A DNA stretch of 64,000 nt from the NCBI GenBank assembly GCA_015698045.1, contig BLAL01000012.1, positions 1,798,001-1,862,000 of the forward strand. The letters are read 5' to 3'. The stretch's first letter is position 1. Each line of letters begins with the position of its first letter. The position numbers and the translations under genes are program-made. The notes beneath the pieces are model-generated. The model was not told the origin of the DNA, did no database searches, and saw only the letters and a list, made by a program, of their open reading frames with translations. Shown here one piece after another: positions 1-11,021 of the stretch. This stretch comes from Rhizophagus clarus. Its lineage: Eukaryota > Glomeromycota > Glomeromycetes > Glomerales > Glomeraceae.

Positions 1-2466
1 AACATCATAACCTGTTTGAAGACTCCATCTATTCCATTGTTGTTCATTAAAATTCCAACTATCTATAGGTCCATCTAACCAGATAGCTTTATGAATTTCA
101 CTAAATCCTCCTTTATCATGGTAACTAATACAAGACAATTTATTATAAGGTATCCATTCTAAAACTTCATAACTATTTTTGGCATTTAGTTGCGCTTCTT
201 GAATAAAGTTATCAATAAATTTATTATTACTAGTCCATTTTGAAAAATCTTGTTGAAATCGTTTAGAATTACATTGTTGACACCATTGGTAATCAATATA
301 AGGATTCTTGCATTCATTACATAGCTCATCTTCATTTTTAAAACTTGCATCATCGCTTTCTATTCCTTTTTGTCGCCAATAAAAGGCCTTTTCTAAATTC
401 TTTCCAATTCCTTCTCCACCATATCTATAACAATGAGCTAATACAAGCATTGCTTTTTCATTACCATTTTCTGCTGATTTTTGAAGCCAGTAAAAGGCTT
501 GTTTTAAATTCTTTTCTGTTCCCTCACCAATATGACAAATGGCTAAATTACACATTGCAATTTCATCTCCATTTTCTGCTGCCTTTTGGTACCAATAAAA
601 GGCTTTTTCTAAATTCTTTTCTGTTCCTACTCCTTTGTAATAATGATAGGCTAATTTAAGCATTGCTTTGTTATTATCATTTTCTGCTGATTTTTGATAC
701 CAGTAAAAGGCTTTTTCTAAACTTTTTTCCATTCCTTCGCCAATGTGATAACAATTGGCTAAAATAAACATTGCTTTGTCATTACCATTTTCTGCTGATT
801 TATGAAACCAGTAAAAGGCTTTTTCTAAACTTTTTTCTGTTCCGTCACCAAAGTAATAACAAATGGCTAAATTAAGTATTGCAACTTCACAGCCATTTTC
901 TGCTGATTTTTGATACCAGTAAAAGGCTTTTTCTAAACTTTTTTCCGTTCCTTCACCAATGTGATAACAAATGGCTAAATTTCCCATTGCTATATCATTA
1001 CCATTTTCTGCTGATTTTTGATACCAATAAAAGGCTTTTTCTAAACTTTTTTCCATTCCTTTACCAATCTGATAATAACAGGCTAAAATAAACATTGCAT
1101 TTTCATTACCATTTTCTGCTGATTTTTGACACCAGTATAAGGCTTCTTCTAAATTCTTTTCTGTTCCTTCACCACTGTAATAATGACGAGCTAAATTAAA
1201 CATTGCTACTTTATCTCCATTTTCTGCTGCTTTTTGATACCAGTATAAGGCTTCTTCTAAATTCTTTTCTGTTCCTTCTCCATCTCTATAACAAATGGCT
1301 AAATTAAACATTGCTTTATTATTATTATTTTTTGCTGATTCTTTATACCAGTAAAAAGCCTTTTCTAAACTTTTTTCTATTCCTTTACCAATGTGATAAC
1401 ACATGGCTAAATTATACATTGCAAGTTCACAGCCACATTCTGCTGCCTTTTGGTACCAGTAAAAGGCTTTTTCTAAATTCTTTTCTGTTCCTTCTCCATC
1501 TTTGTAACAATTTGCTAAATCAAACATTGCTTTGTCATTACCATTTTCTGCTGACTTTTGATACCAGTGAAAGGCTTTTTCTAAATTCTTTTCTGTTCCT
1601 TCTCCATTGTAATAACAATTTGCTAAATCAAACATTGCTTCGTCATTACCGTTTTCTGCTGATTTTTGATACCAGTAAAAGGCTTTTTCTAAACTTTTTT
1701 CTGCTCCTTCACCAAAGTGATAACAAGCGGCTAAAATATGCATTGCAAATACACAGCCATATTCTGCTGACTTTTGGTACCAGTGAAAGGCTTTTTTTAA
1801 ATTCTTTACCGTTCCTTCTCCATTGTAATAACAATTTGCTAAATTAAACATTGCATTTTCATCCCCATTTTCTGAGGATTTTTGATACCAATAAAAGGCT
1901 TTTTCTAAGCTTTTTTCTGTTCCTTCTCCAATGTGATAACAAATTGCTAAATTATACATTGCACTTTCATCCTCATTTTCTGCTGCTTTTTGGTACCAGT
2001 AAACGGCTTTTCCTAAATTCTTTCCTGTTCCTTCACCATTGTAATAACAATTTGCTAAATCAAACATTGCACTTTCATCCCCATTTTCTGCTGCCTTTTG
2101 GCACGAGTAAAAAAAGGCTTTTTCTAAATTCTTTTCTGTTCCTTCTCCATTGTAATGACAATTTGCTAAATTAAATATTGCATTTTCATCCTCATTTTCC
2201 GCTATTTCTTGAAACCAGTGAAAGAAATTTTTTAAATTCTTTTCTGTTTCGTTTTCATTTTTGTAGCAAATGACTGAATTAAACATTGCTACTATACTAC
2301 CTTTTTGATGCCAATGAAAAGCTTTTTCTAAATTCTTTTCTGTTCCTTCTCCATTGTAATAACAATCTGCTAAATTAAACATTGCATTTACATTACCATT
2401 TTTTGCTGACTTTTGATACCAGTGAAAGTCTTTTTCAAAATTCTCTTTTATATTATTATTTGACAT
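1..2466 (-). CDS. Sel1-repeat protein fused to a kinase-like domain (3' part outside window)
   Basis: One uninterrupted minus-strand frame of 822 codons runs from ATG at 2466 to the window edge. Residues 1 to about 700 are 19 full Sel1-like (TPR-type, ~36 aa) repeats plus a partial one, of the form KAFYWYQKSAENG..AMFNLA.CY..GEGTEKNLE. Nearly all indels between repeats are multiples of three, so the frame holds. After the repeats come a Cys motif (CNEC...WCQQC, around nt 270-330), a WTS..FIDNFIQE segment and the start of a kinase N-lobe (KLSCISYHDKGGFSEIHKAIWLDG-like). The same Cys-WTS-kinase order is seen in the stand-alone kinase at 59913. Sel1 repeats are protein-interaction solenoids; here they probably place a TKL-like kinase on partners (inference). 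The catalytic loop lies outside the window, so activity cannot be judged. The plus-strand open frames over this span are antisense shadows of the 108-bp repeat. Confidence 0.88.
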   Translation of the reverse strand, partial: MSNNNIKENFEKDFHWYQKSAKNGNVNAMFNLADCYYNGEGTEKNLEKAFHWHQKGSIVAMFNSVICYKNENETEKNLKNFFHWFQEIAENEDENAIFNLANCHYNGEGTEKNLEKAFFYSCQKAAENGDESAMFDLANCYYNGEGTGKNLGKAVYWYQKAAENEDESAMYNLAICYHIGEGTEKSLEKAFYWYQKSSENGDENAMFNLANCYYNGEGTVKNLKKAFHWYQKSAEYGCVFAMHILAACYHFGEGAEKSLEKAFYWYQKSAENGNDEAMFDLANCYYNGEGTEKNLEKAFHWYQKSAENGNDKAMFDLANCYKDGEGTEKNLEKAFYWYQKAAECGCELAMYNLAMCYHIGKGIEKSLEKAFYWYKESAKNNNNKAMFNLAICYRDGEGTEKNLEEALYWYQKAAENGDKVAMFNLARHYYSGEGTEKNLEEALYWCQKSAENGNENAMFILACYYQIGKGMEKSLEKAFYWYQKSAENGNDIAMGNLAICYHIGEGTEKSLEKAFYWYQKSAENGCEVAILNLAICYYFGDGTEKSLEKAFYWFHKSAENGNDKAMFILANCYHIGEGMEKSLEKAFYWYQKSAENDNNKAMLKLAYHYYKGVGTEKNLEKAFYWYQKAAENGDEIAMCNLAICHIGEGTEKNLKQAFYWLQKSAENGNEKAMLVLAHCYRYGGEGIGKNLEKAFYWRQKGIESDDASFKNEDELCNECKNPYIDYQWCQQCNSKRFQQDFSKWTSNNKFIDNFIQEAQLNAKNSYEVLEWIPYNKLSCISYHDKGGFSEIHKAIWLDGPIDSWNFNEQQWNRWSLQTGYDV

Positions 2467-4345
2467 TTTAATTCTAGTTTTTAGGAAATGGGAAACTACT
2501 GTAAAGTTTAAAGCATGAATATTACAAATATTTATATATGCATGTGAATACTTGGATAAGTAGAAATCACATGTTGATCTTATTAGGTGTTACACTCCAG
2601 ACTGAAACAATTCATAATTTATCCATAATAATGAGATGCAGTGAACATTTGTCTAAAATATTTTCAAATGAAAATCAGACTAGCGATAAACACAAATTAA
2701 CCTAATTTGGTTGATTTGCGATGAAATTATGCAGTATCATTTGACTACCCATCATTTGTCCAAAAATATATTTAAAAATGAAAATCTGATATAGAAGATA
2801 TAATCATTATTTAATCTAATTAAAATTATACAGTATCATTTGACGACCAATCATTTGTCTAAAATATTTTTTAAATGAAAATCTGATATATCAACACAAG
2901 CAAAGGAGCAAAATAGATTCGCATACATGATACAAAACTTAACTAATTCTTTGTTTAAAAAAATTTTATGAAACATAGGTAAGACTGCGAAAATACATTT
3001 GTGAGTAAGATAGATGAATAAATGTATTTAACGCTAAAACTGTAAAACGCCACATTCTGGTGATGAGTATTGGGAAGGCGATTCGCATTTAACAAACTTA
3101 CTATGTAAATCTCAAACACTAAGCAGATTCATGTTCCCAGGCAAATGGAATCTACCGCAAAGAAAATATGAAGTAATTCCAACTCGTTACACCACGTTGC
3201 TAAAAGCATGCACAAGGCCAAGTTACGGAACCAAGAGCAATCAATTGAGACTTCTCTTAATTTTTCAATCAAAGAATTTATTTCAAAAATACCTATGATC
3301 TAGAAGCTACTTCGTCATTAAAAGAAAAGAATTCCAACGGCGACATTTCATTCCCTAAGTCCAATAAGAAGAAATACTTGTTTGCAAAGGTCATCACAAA
3401 GGAGGCACTGCTAAGAAACTAATGAGAAGTCGCTCTAAAGTCCCATAATGGCAACGAATAGGCGGAATAGATGTTTCTAATAACAAGGATAAAATTCTGA
3501 TGAAGATTTTAAAACAGTTACTGAAATAGTCGGAACAATATTAAAAGTAGTCAACTAACATTAGATAGTTTCATTTCATTTTTTTTGTCATTTCTATTGT
3601 TACATTTTCATTCCCCATTCTATTTGTTATTTCTGCCTTTTGTTCTATCTCCATGTAGTTGTTTTTTTTCTTTTTTCTGTAGCTTTGAGGTTTTGCTCTT
3701 GAACCTTTTTTGAGAGGTTCAATCGGTCTTATTGTTAGTTCTATTTGGATATTTCTGTGTAGGATTAATGACCTTATAATATTCAATAAGCTCAACATGT
3801 ACTAATCTAAGATGTATTCATGCATTGTATAATTAGCTTTATAGGCTATTACTATCTATGAGTTCCAATGTTTATAAAGTAAATAACCTACAATTGATAG
3901 TTAGATTAAGAGTTTAAACAAAATGCCCTTAATACGTTCTTAATGCTGATTAACAAAAAGAAATTTAAAATTGATTAAATACCTATTATCAAAATTATCA
4001 AAATTTGAAAGATTGGCTAATATTATATGAATTACGTTCAATATTTATTTCCATTTCCATTGAATATACCATGGCGCTTAAATTGCTGAAGACAGGAATC
4101 TCTAACCCTATAAGGCTATGGCGCGAACTAATTTACAAATTAATATTAGTTATGTATGTGTTGTGCGTCAGGTGTCAATGGTGCGTCTTGAATAAATTTA
4201 TTAATTACATTAAAACCGTGTAATTCTAAAATATTTTATATTGGTTCAGCTCAAACTTATAGAAAGCGAGTTTTTATGATTTTTTATAATGTTTATATAT
4301 TGATAATATTAACATAATATTTTGTTGTATACGGTAATGTTTTTT
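2467..4345. other. Intergenic, 5' side of the Sel1-kinase gene
   Basis: No supported gene. It holds the start-proximal flank of the Sel1-kinase gene, a threefold imperfect repeat (listed separately), and AT-rich sequence. A 75-codon minus-strand frame at 3571-3798 and a 72-codon plus-strand frame at 4005-4223 show no recognisable domain and are not called. Confidence 0.6.
2645..2910. repeat. Three imperfect ~100-bp tandem units upstream of the Sel1-kinase start
   Basis: The block CATTTGTC(T/C)AAAA...AAATGAAAATC occurs near 2647, 2752 and 2849. Units 1-2 and 2-3 are each bridged by a segment with CAGTATCATTTGAC. The units lie 180 to 440 bp upstream of the ATG at 2466 (gene on minus), so they may be part of its promoter or 5' leader. 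Function is unknown. Confidence 0.6.
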
Positions 4346-4921
4346 GGGTCTGGTTCATTTCACCGACAATTACTTCACCGACAATCACTTTACCGACACA
4401 CGTTTCACCGACAGGGTCATTTCACTGATAAACGTTTCACTAACAATCACGCCAGTACAAATTAATATTATTTTTATAAAGCATTTTTTTTCCCTTTTTT
4501 ACTTATTACAGCTAAATATAATAGTTTTTTATTATAAAAAAAAACATTTAATATAAGAGATAGGTAAAAAATTTAAATCATGGAGTAATCAAACATTAAT
4601 CTTATGTTTATTACTAATTGGAGGGAACAATTAAATACAGTATATATATATATATTAAGAGTTAAACTGAAAATATAAATTAATATTTTATATTTATTTT
4701 TATGTACACACTATCGCGTATTATATAACAATAATATTTTTGGCTGTCCTGTACCGTTGTATAAAGAAAAAAAGTTATATTTAATTTTTTGTGATATAAG
4801 TAAGTGTCGGTGAAATGACTTGACAGTGAGATGATCCTGTCATCGAAACGTTTGTGAGCGAAACATTTGTCGGTGAAATGATTGTCAGTGAAGTGATTGT
4901 TGATGAGTTAAACGCGACCCC
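4346..4921. mobile_element. Fold-back type non-autonomous element with TTTCACCGACA-repeat arms
   Basis: Both ends read GGGTC when taken inwards (4346-4350 and the complement of 4916-4920). The left arm is a degenerate array of TTTCACCGACAA-like blocks at 4358-4440. The right arm, 4801-4900, carries the same blocks on the other strand (CGGTGAAATGA...). The centre (about 4450-4795) is AT-rich with no coding frame. Arms built of short degenerate repeats in inverted orientation are known from fold-back elements. The exact ends and target duplication are not resolved. Confidence 0.6.
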
Positions 4922-5419
4922 ATTTTTTTTATAATTATAATACTTAATATTGTTTATTATTATTATTTTTTTTTTTTATAAACGCAATATACAATTTTTT
5001 AATCACATAAAAGTTATTAAAAAAAATCAAATAATTTTTTTTTTATTTTTTTTTTAAAAAAGTAAAAAATGAGATAAATTTAAAAATTGATTTCAGTGTT
5101 CGGAAATGACCTGGTCATTTGACCATTCAAATGGTCATTTCAGTCATTTGAGTTTGATTGGTTAATATTGTAATTTCAAGTCATTTGCCGAACATGTAAC
5201 TCGTAACCGGGGTATGCCTTGTCGTAAAAATGATTTTCTAAATAATTGCTATTTTAGTAACCATTTCGGACCATATTTTTCCGATTCATTGATCTGCACC
5301 ATGCAAAATTTTTAATCATGTGGTACGTTATGATATCATTAACCGTTTAATTGTGCAACATAAATAACATAAATAAATATTTATGTCGTTCGACGGAAAA
5401 AATTCTTAAATAATAAACC
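4922..5419. other. Intergenic, upstream of F-box gene
   Basis: AT-rich 5' flank with a T-tract followed by an A-tract near 5034-5062 and one small inverted-repeat element (5097-5194). No gene seen. Confidence 0.5.
5097..5194. repeat. 98-bp miniature inverted-repeat element
   Basis: Ends match as inverted repeats: TGTTCGG-AAATGAC on the left, TGTTCGGCAAATGAC as complement of the right end. Internal palindromes (AATGACCTGGTCATT, GACCATTCAAATGGTC) make the left half fold on itself. It lies about 225 bp upstream of the F-box start at 5420. No clear target duplication was found. Confidence 0.6.
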
Positions 5420-6826
5420 ATGTCAAATTTAAATAGGGATATACTTTATTTGATATATGAACAACTGCAAGATAATAAAAAGGCACTTTATTCATGTCTT
5501 TTAGTTAATAAAACTTGGTGTGAAATGATTATTCCAATATTATGGAAAAATCCTTGGGAATGTTTAAAAAAGGAGAATGAAATAATGTTATTACGTGTAA
5601 TCATATCACATTTATCAAATGTATCAAGAAATAAAATAGGGGAACATAAAATATTGAACAAAATTTATCAAAATCTTTCATTTAATTATATTAGTTATTG
5701 TAGACATTTAAATTTAGATGAAATCCAGAGAATAATTAATGAAAATATCAAGGAAAAATCTATTATATTAAATGTTCAAAACGAAATATTGAACCTTTTT
5801 ATTAATGAAAATACGAAATTTACCCATCTTTATATGTGCAAAAATTTCGATCATCAAATACATCATTTTCATGGAGCCGAACGTTGCTTTTCAGAAATTG
5901 AATTTCTTAGTTGTAGTACTGGAATGAATGATAATATTTTAACTAAATTAACAGAAACATGTAAATTAATTAAAGAATTGAAACTTTGTTTTGAATTAGA
6001 AAATAATAATTATGGAATTGTTAAATTGATCGAAGCTCAAAGAAAATTAATTAATATAGAATTAAATCGTAATACATATGACAATGAAACATATTGTAAA
6101 ATTATTGAAGAATCGATGATTAAACATGCAAGTACCATACGATATTGTAAGATAGTTAGACGGCCTTCAACACAATTTCTTTCATCTTTTATAAATTTAA
6201 AAGAATTAGAATTGGGATGTAATGTACAAATCATCACATCATGGAAATATTTAGAAAATTTATCATTTCCTTTTCTACAAATTTTAAAATCTAGTAGTGT
6301 TCCAATTGAAGTTATAACAAGTTTAATTAAGAATACAAGTGGAAATCTTATTGAAATTAAAATAGATTATGTAGGACATGATGAAATTGGTAACGAAAAA
6401 CTTCTTCAAACTATTTATCAAAAATGTCCAAATATTAAATACCTTAAACTATTAATTAGAAATAGTAATATTCTAGAATTAGAAAAATTGTTAATCAATT
6501 GTCATCATTTAAATGGATTATATCTCCTTATAAGTATTCATCAAGATCGTGAGTTTGATTGGGATAAATTTTTTGAAACATTAACTAAATCATCACCGAC
6601 AAGTTTATTTAAGTTTAAATTCCTTTTTAATAGTATACCTAAATTAGAATTCTTTAAGGTATTTTTTGATAATTGGAAGGGAAGACATCCCATGTTTTTA
6701 CAAGTTCTTTCTAATAATGCTATGGATCTTAAGTTAATAGAAAAGTATAAGTCAGATGGAAAAATCAAAAAATTTAACTATAATCATAGATGGTATCAAA
6801 GAACTAAAGATTTTGAATGGGTTTAA
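5420..6826 (+). CDS. F-box protein with LRR-like C-terminal region
   Basis: Single-exon gene, 468 aa. Residues 1 to about 45 form an F-box (LNRDILYLIYEQLQD...CLLVNKTWCEMIIPILWKNPW), the Skp1-binding module of SCF ubiquitin ligases. The rest is a Leu/Ile-rich solenoid with family blocks FSEIEFLSC, NTSGNLIEIKID, CPNIKYLKLLIRN, LEKLLINC, SSPTSLFKFKF, FFDNWKGRHPM and a C-terminal DFEWV. Three relatives in this window (minus 11022-12413, plus 13215-14666, plus 62800 to the end) share these blocks. The role is presumably choosing a substrate for ubiquitination; the substrate is unknown. No frameshift or lost motif is seen, so it looks intact. ATG 5420 is chosen because the F-box begins directly after it, as in all paralogues. 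Confidence 0.9.
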   Translation: MSNLNRDILYLIYEQLQDNKKALYSCLLVNKTWCEMIIPILWKNPWECLKKENEIMLLRVIISHLSNVSRNKIGEHKILNKIYQNLSFNYISYCRHLNLDEIQRIINENIKEKSIILNVQNEILNLFINENTKFTHLYMCKNFDHQIHHFHGAERCFSEIEFLSCSTGMNDNILTKLTETCKLIKELKLCFELENNNYGIVKLIEAQRKLINIELNRNTYDNETYCKIIEESMIKHASTIRYCKIVRRPSTQFLSSFINLKELELGCNVQIITSWKYLENLSFPFLQILKSSSVPIEVITSLIKNTSGNLIEIKIDYVGHDEIGNEKLLQTIYQKCPNIKYLKLLIRNSNILELEKLLINCHHLNGLYLLISIHQDREFDWDKFFETLTKSSPTSLFKFKFLFNSIPKLEFFKVFFDNWKGRHPMFLQVLSNNAMDLKLIEKYKSDGKIKKFNYNHRWYQRTKDFEWV

Positions 6827-8293
6827 TTGATTAAATTATATTATTTACATAATGATTGATAATATGTAATGGATGGTATAATGGCTGTATTTTAGAGATT
6901 TTAGAGTGAATATAATAAAATTTATTCATTTTGAGTCATCATGTAAATTCATATAGTATAATGGTCGTTAATTTTATTGTTTATCATAACATGAATCATA
7001 AGTTTATCATATTTTACTATTAAACATTTTGAAATTATTATCTCTCACAACTGTATTATGATTAATACCGTAATATTTTTATTTATAGGAATGTAAATAA
7101 TAAATTAAATTTTTACATCGTATAATTATTAATATCTAGTAAATTGCAATTAATTATTATACCTAGTAAATAGTAATCTAAACTATCAAAAATTACCTAA
7201 TTTTTTAACTTGTTTTATTAAACCTAACGATTTTCTATATAATGACAGTATGATATTATTAAAATTGACGAAGTTATTATTAACTTTATATAAAATTGGA
7301 TTGACGTATAAATCGTATCAATACATTCCATTATATACAGTAATACGGGTTTCATTTTTTTTATAAATAATATAAAATAATATGTGGTAATTACGTAAAT
7401 ATGTAAAATTATTTATACTTAATAAACCAATCAAAACTTTTAAAGCAAGCTTCAAATTACATTTTAATTATAATAAAGTTCAGAAATTTTGTAATAACGT
7501 ATGTAAATATCATAATTTTCACTGCGTAGCCGTGAAATTCAATGATATCTGCAGTTTCTGCAGTTCCCGTGAAATAAATATAATGTTTTAGCAGAACTGT
7601 TAATAAAAATCTGCTCTTCTGAATGTTCGTTCGTAAAATACATCCTATGTTAAATGAACGAAATAATTTATTCATCGCGCGTGCGATGTTATCACCACCT
7701 GCGCTCCTTTATCGCCGTGACACACCTTTTTCCTTTTTCATTTTTCACATGTATTCTAAGACTTGGAAAATTTTCGCACCACCATTTATGTAATTTTGCT
7801 CAATTATCTATAATTTCGTTCGTTGTGTTTAGGCGCCGTATAAAATATTTTTTTTAGGGAAAAATATATAAAATTATAAATTTTTTATATCAGTATATGA
7901 GTACAGTATTTAGAGGCTGACATAACTAACAATGATAGCATTTCAGAGTTTAAAGGATTATTTTGTGATCAAGAATCATAACTCATAAGAAATACAACTT
8001 GACAGGCAAACTAGAACAAGAATTGAAAATAATTTTTTATACTAAATATATTTAACAATTTATCATACAATAATATATTTATTTTATTAATAATAAAAGT
8101 TATAGTTTAGCCAAATAAGATCATTCAGTTTTTCATAAACCGATATTTTTGTTAAGCATAACAATATTGCATAATTTATATAATTGATATGATAAAGTAG
8201 AGTAAAAAAATATATTAATGAAAATTTTTATAGGAAAGTATATATAAAACTTATAAAGTGAGTTAAAAATAATATACGAAGCTCATGATCGAT
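6827..8293. other. Intergenic
   Basis: No supported gene in about 1.4 kb. At 7666-7695 there is a near-palindromic motif (ATTTATTCATCG...CGATG) resembling the end of the miniature element at 23369-23512. A matching right end was not found here, so this may be a fragment. Confidence 0.5.
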
Positions 8294-8373
8294 CACAAGG
8301 CCCTTCATAGTTGATTGGATGAAAATGAGCCACTACGTGGCCCATTTTCATCCAATCATTCGGTCCTGTGACG
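8294..8373. repeat. 80-nt long hairpin / miniature fold-back
   Basis: The core GATTGGATGAAAATG(A)GCCA at 8313-8332 pairs with 8338-8357 with a single mismatch around a 5-nt loop. Outer flanks (ATCACAAGGCCC against GGTCCTGTGAC) continue the pairing with gaps. It could be a fold-back element end or a transcribed hairpin. No gene overlaps it. Confidence 0.65.
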
Positions 8374-8466
8374 ATATAGCTGCTCCCCCATCCAACATTC
8401 GCAAATTGTTTTATTAGAACATAGTTGTTGATATTAAATTAAATATAGTTTAAATGTCCATAATTG

Positions 8467-9400
8467 TTATTTCCTTACCTTCATAGTTACTTCATTATAT
8501 CGATATCTACTACCAGTGATCTCAATATAATCAATAATTTTTCTAACTTCTGAAATTTCTTCAGAATTAAGGGTAATTTTTCCTGCTTCAAAATATCCTT
8601 CTAAATATTTAATTTTTTTGTACCGAGCTTAGCTACAAAGCCATCGCCCTAAAATATAATAAATTAAAATCATATTTATATAAAGTCATCTTTTTTTTAT
8701 AATATTAAGGATATTACCCGAGCATTAATAGTTCAAGCTAAACAAAGTTTATCAACAGTTACGACTTTCTTACTTGCAAATTCATTAATCATTCACTATT
8801 TACAAATTTTTGTTGAAATTTCACCTTGAGAACGTGGAACTGCTCTTTAAAATCATCTGGTTCAAAATCGTCGATAGATTTATATTTTCTCTAAAAAATA
8901 ATAACAAAATTTATTGGTTATTTTTTAATATACAAAACATTTATCATTTTTTTTTTATTTTATTTATTTTTATTTTATTTTTTTTTTAAAAAAAAAGGAT
9001 AATTACTGTAAGAAAGCCGCGTCCGGATGAGCTGTAAGCTACTACAATAACCCTAGTTCATGACAAGCTCCCAGAATTCCATTCGTCTCAATGTCAAGAG
9101 TCTAAGGACTATATTCCATCTTAAAAAAGTGATTTAATAATTTAAAATAATAAAAAAGAATTGATATCAGATATAATTATTGCTTGACTGTGGAAATAGG
9201 ATGATAAACGTGTCGAAGAGTTGTTGCGGAGCATTCAGTAAAACCAATATATTTAATTTTTCCTTCTTTAACAAGTTCTATGAAGCACTGACGTATCTTC
9301 AATAAGTTTGTAAAGATGTAAAAATGGATAATTAATTTAATTTCTTACTTACGTATTGGGATCAATACGATCTAGTTTTTCCAAATTCGCCGAAAAAAAG
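8467..9400 (-). pseudogene. Aldo/keto reductase pseudogene
   Basis: Read on minus, fragments appear in the order expected for a fungal aldo/keto reductase (AKR) but in shifting frames with stops. In order: LDRIDPNT (about 9360), then a GTAAGT intron donor; IELVKEGKIKYIGFTECSATTLRHVYHPIS (about 9190-9285); LDIETNGILGACHELGLL (about 9045-9110); KSIDDFEPDDFKEQFPR..GE (about 8830-8885); NEFASKKVVTVDKL; and KKIKYLEGYFEAGKITL...SRYRYNEVTMK (8485-8625). These match the family blocks DLYYQHRVDPNTP, LVKEGKVKYIGLSE, ELGVAVVAYSPLGRGF and GTKRIKYLEEN. The N-terminal barrel half with the catalytic Tyr and the NADPH-binding start was not found upstream, so the copy is also 5' truncated. Non-functional. Confidence 0.75.
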
Positions 9401-10194
9401 AAATTTTCTCAAAAAAAAAAAAGAAAAAAAGAAAGAAACAAATTTCTTTGAATTAAATTAATAATTTTAAGCGTTTTTATTTAATTTAAACTAAGATGAC
9501 CGATTGATAAACCGGCTTTAATCTGTGAAATCAGATAATGATGAAAAACAATCAAAAATTTTAAACATGCATGCAAACATAATAAATCGCTTACTCATTT
9601 TCGAAGTATCTTCTATTCTTTTATTTTTTTAGTAATTAAATAGTTAGTAATGATAATAACCTTATTAATTATTGAAATAAAGTTTTAAAGACTAGCTAAC
9701 TTTTTTGGTTCTACTTCATTAGATTTATTTAAAGATTCAGATTTCAGATGATGAACCTCCTTTTATTATCAAATCATGAACTTTTGTTGTTAAATTCCAT
9801 TATAATTGTCACAAGACACAAAGTCACTGTGTATGTAATTTTCATTTAATTAAACCTGGATAAATTGCTGATTAATTTCATAATTAATTTTAATTATCGC
9901 TTAGTTATATATATAATATAATTTCAGACATTAGCATATTGATGGAAAGTAGAATATTAACGTATTACAATTATTAATTACTGTAATTCTAAACAAGTTA
10001 GAATCATCATTTGATTATGCTCAGCAGCTGTAAACACAGTAATCGGATAATTGGTTAATCTACCCGTTGTTCGGTACGAGATCTCGAAATTTACAATCCT
10101 ACGATCCTACTATATCGACAACCTAAATCATGAAAACCAAAATATACAATACTTCACAAGGCCGAAGCCAAAATATTGAAAATGAATTTCATCG
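9401..10194. other. Intergenic
   Basis: AT-rich, no supported gene. The missing 5' part of the reductase pseudogene was looked for here and not found. Confidence 0.4.
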
Positions 10195-10843
10195 GTAAAA
10201 AGGTATTATAAAATGTTGGGATTATGAAATTATGGGATTAAGATTTTATCGAAGTGAAATTTCCCTGAAGTACCATTTCTTCGAATAGACATTTTGCCGA
10301 ATGGATGATATTTTATCGAATGAACATTTTACAAAAGGGCTCTTTTCTGGAACAGTTCGCTGAATGGACGTTCATCGAAATGGTCATTTTATAAAATATA
10401 TGAAAATAAAAGTGTTTAAGAGTAAGCTATTTTAAACTAATTTATCTTAAAAAAATTAATTTATCTTAAACTATCTTTATTTCTTTAAATATATTATCAC
10501 CTTAACATTTAAGTATCTTATATAACTTATTAGTATTTAATAAATAAACAGCTTATTCTTCTGAAAAATTTATTCACGAAGGAAAGTAAAAAAAAAATGA
10601 TTAACAGGCTAGCTAAAGTATCAGTCAATAACACCAATTTCACTACCATTTCGGTGAAATAGAATTCGGTGAAAATGGATATCGGTGAAATAAACAATTC
10701 GGAGAAAAGGATTCGATGAAGTGTACCTTCAAGGAAACGGATAATCGGAGAAATGAACCGAGATGCGTTAATTTGGTTCACATGACAATGATCGGCAAAA
10801 TGAACCAATAAAAAAAATTTTGACCAAATTTTTCGACCCGACC
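10195..10843. mobile_element. Second fold-back type element with TTTC(A/T)CCGA-repeat arms
   Basis: The left arm (about 10195-10400) is a loose array of blocks such as TTTTATCGAATGAACA and TTTGCCGAATGGA. The right arm (about 10635-10843) carries the complement (TTCGGTGAAATAGAATTCGGTGAAAA...) and ends CGACCCGACCC. The middle is AT-rich. The organisation is the same as 4346-4921 with a related motif (CATTTC.CCGA), but the sequences are diverged. The left boundary is not resolved. A 92-codon minus frame across the right arm is an artefact of the repeat. Confidence 0.5.
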
Positions 10844-11021
10844 CATATCGTCATGATTTATTATACACTTGCCTGTTTCGCATAAGCGTTAGACATGTAA
10901 TAATAAAGATTAAAATGTAATATAATAATTAAAATTATTTTAAAATACGTTCGATTAAACTTCGATTTTTAAATTAATAATTATTAAGAAAAAAGTAAAA
11001 AAAGTAATAATAATTTTAAAA

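Noticed and set aside
345-2174. Plus-strand open frames of 70 to 178 codons (MHHRFLFLFVANK-like, Phe/Leu-rich)
   Set aside because: They are antisense to the Sel1-kinase gene and repeat with its 108-bp period. The minus frame is the one with a known domain.
6037-6768. Minus-strand frames inside the F-box gene at 5420
   Set aside because: Shadows of the sense frame; no domain, no conservation.
10530-10808. 92-codon minus-strand frame
   Set aside because: It follows the repeat arm of the second fold-back type element; no protein family.
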